A DNA stretch of 14,672 nucleotides, taken from an uncultured Collinsella sp. GTDB taxonomy: Bacteria > Actinomycetota > Coriobacteriia > Coriobacteriales > Coriobacteriaceae. The stretch lies in contig CABUBH010000047.1 in NCBI GenBank assembly GCA_902489775.1, positions 1 to 14,672 on the forward strand, written 5' to 3'. The notes beneath the pieces were generated by a model that did no database searches, was not told where the DNA came from, and worked only from the letters and a program-made list of their open reading frames with translations. The translations under genes and the position numbers were made by a program. Positions 12,697 to 14,672 of the stretch are shown here, piece by piece. The number at the start of each line of letters is the position of its first letter. Within the stretch, counting starts at the first letter, position 1.

Positions 12697-13608
12697 ATGT
12701 CCGCATGCCCCCTGGTCGATTGCCATACCCACACCTCGTTTTCGGACGGGCATGCCTCGTTTGAGGAAAACGTCCGCGCTGCTGCCGCCGCTGGCTGCCA
12801 GATCATGGTCTCGACAGACCACCTCACCCTGCCTGCCAGCATGGACGCCAACTGCGAGGTTCAGGTTGTCGAGGGCGACTTGCCGGCACATCGCCTGGCA
12901 TTTGAGGACGCCTGCAAGCTCGCCGCACAGATCGCGCCGGAGCTCGAGCTAATCTATGGATTTGAATGCGACTGGTACGAGGACTGCGAGCCTTTGGTTG
13001 AACGCTGGTCAAAAGGCGCCGTGGTGCGCCTGGGTAGCGTGCATTGGATCGGCAACCCCGGCGATATCATGGCAGGCGCCGCGGGCACGACGGGGACGGA
13101 GAATGTCGTTCGCCCTGATACGCCCGATTCCCTTTGCGGCTGGATCGACGACGACACCAACCTACATGTCTGGGAAAACCTAGGGGTACGCGGCGTGTGG
13201 GAGCGCTATGTCGACGACTGGTGCCGCGCCTGCGAGAGTTCGCTCAACTTTGATGTGATGGCCCATCCCGACTTGGTCATGCGTTTTTCGAAGGAAGGCT
13301 TTGCGCCCGATTTTGACCCCACGCCGTTTTGGGAGCAGATGGCCGAGTGTGCCCACGATACGGGCCGCCGCGTTGAGGTCTCGACCGCCGCACCGCGCAA
13401 GGGCCTCGATGACTACTATCCCGCAACCGAGCTGTTGCGTTGCTTCGCCCACGCCGAGGTGCCGATCACCTTTGGCTCGGACGCGCACCGCGCCTGCGAT
13501 ATCTGCTGGAACATCCGCGAAGCCCAAGCCCACGCCTACGGCTGCGGCTACCGAACCTTCGACATCCCCCACCCCACCGGCGAATGGGAGCCCACGCCCC
13601 TCGCCTAA
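12697..13608 (+). CDS. PHP-family histidinol phosphatase (HisK/HisJ type)
   Basis: PHP phosphatases remove phosphate from histidinol-phosphate, the penultimate stage of histidine synthesis. The 303 residues show the PHP metal-site set: DCHTHTSFSDG (H10, H12), TDH (D41, H42), GFECDW (E90), GSVHWI (H116), MAHPDL (H190) and GSDAH (D262, H264). The length is near that of HisK-type enzymes. The start at 12697 has AAAGGAG 5 nt upstream; the frame is open further up but crosses the promoter. It is convergent with the hisF-hisI-hisE cluster, supporting the histidine role over other PHP functions. The stop codon touches the nested repeat at 13608. Confidence 0.88.
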   Translation: MSACPLVDCHTHTSFSDGHASFEENVRAAAAAGCQIMVSTDHLTLPASMDANCEVQVVEGDLPAHRLAFEDACKLAAQIAPELELIYGFECDWYEDCEPLVERWSKGAVVRLGSVHWIGNPGDIMAGAAGTTGTENVVRPDTPDSLCGWIDDDTNLHVWENLGVRGVWERYVDDWCRACESSLNFDVMAHPDLVMRFSKEGFAPDFDPTPFWEQMAECAHDTGRRVEVSTAAPRKGLDDYYPATELLRCFAHAEVPITFGSDAHRACDICWNIREAQAHAYGCGYRTFDIPHPTGEWEPTPLA

Positions 13609-13745
13609 TTAGTCGTTGGGGACGTTCTTAAACGACTAGTCATCGGGGACACTCTTCACGATCGGTGTAATGGGGTCAGGTTACTTTGCGCCGGCAAAGA
13701 CTGTCCCAAACGACTAGTCGTTTAAGAACGTCCCCAATGACTAGT
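13608..13745. repeat. Nested inverted repeat between convergent histidine genes
   Basis: The outer arms 13608-13651 and 13702-13745 (44 nt each) are reverse complements at 39 of 44 positions, sharing GGGGACGTTCTTAAACGAC and its complement. Each arm also holds a self-complementary ACGACTAGTC-type core. The 50-bp centre includes GGGGTCAGGTTACTTTG and a 6-bp hairpin CTTTGC/GCAAAG (13684-13689/13694-13699). It reaches from the last base of one stop codon to past the stop codon of hisE. The form resembles REP/BIME or MITE elements mobilised in trans, but no transposase is present. Confidence 0.75.
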
Positions 13746-14058
13746 GGCGGCGGGCGTTGAGTTCGCCGGCCAGTTCGTCGAGGGTGATGCCGTAGCGCTC
13801 GAGCGTTACGAGTAGGTGGTAGATCAGGTCGCCGGCCTCGTAGCGAATGTGGTCGTGGTCGTTGTCCTTGCAGGCCATGATGACCTCGCTCGCCTCCTCG
13901 GCAAGTTTCTTGAGCAGTTCGTCCTCAACGTCGGTCAGCAGACGAGCGGTGTAGCTCTCCTGCGGCGACGCGTCGCGACGGCCGTGAATCACCTCGGCCA
14001 GACCCGTCAGCGTCTCGCCGATATTTCCATCCTGAACATTTGCGGTGCGCACACCCAT
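13741..14058 (-). CDS. hisE: Phosphoribosyl-ATP pyrophosphatase
   Basis: HisE removes pyrophosphate from phosphoribosyl-ATP, the second step of histidine synthesis. The 105-residue protein has the all-alpha NTP-PPase metal motif LAEEASEVIMACKD (52-65; E54, E55, E58) and YEAGDLIYHLLV (73-84; E74, D77), preceded by SYTARLL. The length is normal for a stand-alone HisE. The ATG at 14058 follows GGAAAGGAT. It is the last gene of the cluster, 46 nt after hisI, and its stop codon lies within the arm of the 13608-13745 repeat. Confidence 0.94.
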   Translation of the reverse strand: MGVRTANVQDGNIGETLTGLAEVIHGRRDASPQESYTARLLTDVEDELLKKLAEEASEVIMACKDNDHDHIRYEAGDLIYHLLVTLERYGITLDELAGELNARRH

Positions 14059-14104
14059 AGTTCAATCCTTTCCGTTTTGCCGAGCGCCTAGTAGAGCGCT
14101 TGCC

Positions 14105-14434
14105 CTAGGCGAGTTTCTTAAAGAAGCAGGTACGGTTGCCGGTATGGCAAGCCGGGCCCGGAGAGTCCACCTTGACCAACAGCGTATCGCTATCGCAGTC
14201 GGCCCAGAGCTCCTTGACCTGTTGCATGTTGCCGCTCGTCGCGCCCTTGTTCCAGAGCTCCTGACGGCTGCGACTCCAAAACCACGTGGTGCCGGTCTTG
14301 AGCGTAAGCCCCACCGATTCCTCGTTCATCCAAGCAACCATAAGCACCTCGCCGGTGTCATGCTGCTGAACCACACAAGGAATCAATCCACTGGCGTCGT
14401 ATTTGAGCTCGGCCGCAGTCGTCACTTGCTCCAT
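14105..14434 (-). CDS. hisI: Phosphoribosyl-AMP cyclohydrolase
   Basis: HisI opens the adenine ring of phosphoribosyl-AMP, the third step of histidine synthesis, using zinc and magnesium. The 109 residues include VLMVAWMNEES (30-40), TTWFWSRSRQELWNKGATSG (49-68), the metal block ADCDSD (D79, C80, D81, D83) and PACHTGNRTCFF (C96, H97, C103). All zinc cysteines are present. HisI and HisE are separate proteins here rather than fused as in enterobacteria. Its ATG directly abuts the hisF TAA with no gap, indicating tight translational coupling. Confidence 0.96.
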   Translation of the reverse strand: MEQVTTAAELKYDASGLIPCVVQQHDTGEVLMVAWMNEESVGLTLKTGTTWFWSRSRQELWNKGATSGNMQQVKELWADCDSDTLLVKVDSPGPACHTGNRTCFFKKLA

Positions 14435-14672
14435 TTAAAAGTCCAATCTCACAGGGATTCCTTGGCTGGCCATATATTCCTTCACTTGGCGAATGCTGAA
14501 GGTTCCAAAGTGAAAGACGCTGGCTGCCAGCACGGCGTCGGCTTCACCCTCGATGACGCCCTCGGCAAAATGCTCGAGCGTGCCCACGCCACCGCTCGCG
14601 ATGACGGGAATCGGCACCGCACGCGCCACGGCGCGGGTGAGCGCCAGGTCGAAGCCCGCCTTGGTGCCGTCG
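14435..14672 (-). CDS. hisF: Imidazole glycerol phosphate synthase cyclase subunit (partial)
   Basis: HisF, with the glutaminase HisH, makes imidazole glycerol phosphate and AICAR. Only the C-terminal 78 residues are inside the window; the 5' part lies beyond 14672. They include the conserved DGTKAGFDL, the phosphate-binding IASGGVGTLEHF, DAVLAASVFHFG and the usual ending IRQVKEYMASQGIPVRLDF, all typical of the TIM-barrel C-terminal half. The stop TAA is immediately followed by the hisI start. Confidence 0.95.
   Translation of the reverse strand, partial: DGTKAGFDLALTRAVARAVPIPVIASGGVGTLEHFAEGVIEGEADAVLAASVFHFGTFSIRQVKEYMASQGIPVRLDF

Noticed and set aside
11399..12952. A 517-codon open frame on plus across yfcE and larC2
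   Set aside because: It is antisense to two genes with complete catalytic or family motifs, and it runs on through a palindrome and into another frame of the PHP gene. No family features are present.
1..14672. CRISPR array
   Set aside because: No regularly spaced direct repeats of 25-40 nt were seen. The repeats present are single palindromes.

Overview
The window is high-GC bacterial chromosome, most likely from a gut Coriobacteriia (Collinsella-like actinobacterium). This rests on gene order and protein style, not a database match. The block mazG, eno, divIC/ftsB-like, ppx on one strand matches the actinobacterial mazG-eno-divIC-ppx neighbourhood (for example Mycobacterium Rv1021-Rv1026). 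Short intergenic palindromes recur throughout.

Region 1 (1-2240) is accessory DNA. It holds the last 65 codons of an unidentified coiled-coil protein, a strong intergenic hairpin, a complete AbiEi/AbiEii-type (type IV) toxin-antitoxin operon on the minus strand with visibly lower GC, and a gene-free stretch dominated by a long imperfect inverted repeat (1916-2098). Region 2 (2209-4980) is a plus-strand operon: a UBA-like/DUF4342 membrane protein, an OmpR-type response regulator with an unusually long Ala/Gly/Ser/Thr linker, and its sensor kinase, closed by a bidirectional terminator. Region 3 (5056-5729, minus) is a two-gene unit of a galactitol-type PTS IIB protein and a VOC/glyoxalase-fold protein. 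It is divergent from a membrane-anchored helical protein of unknown function (5893-6516).

Region 4 (6548-6962) is tRNA-Leu(UAA) with a terminator, followed by a peculiar segment. That segment has an inverted copy of the tRNA T-arm, three consecutive hairpins, a 13-nt direct copy of the tRNA 3' end, and a separate palindrome. Region 5 (6963-12376, minus) is housekeeping: ppx/gppA and the divIC-like gene form one unit, enolase stands alone between terminators, and larC2-yfcE-mazG form a third unit that ends in a strong terminator. Region 6 (12377-14672) has a palindromic repeat, a PHP-family histidinol phosphatase on plus, a nested 138-bp inverted repeat filling the gap between convergent genes, and the end of a histidine operon on minus (hisF partial, hisI, hisE).

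Functionally the window joins core glycolysis, house-cleaning NTP hydrolysis, division and histidine synthesis to a mobile-looking TA island and several repeat elements. No CRISPR array, rRNA, transposase or complete new multi-gene defence system was seen. The best candidates for something undescribed are the DUF4342/two-component operon, the tRNA-Leu downstream element, the nested repeat between the histidine genes, and the stand-alone LarC2 protein.
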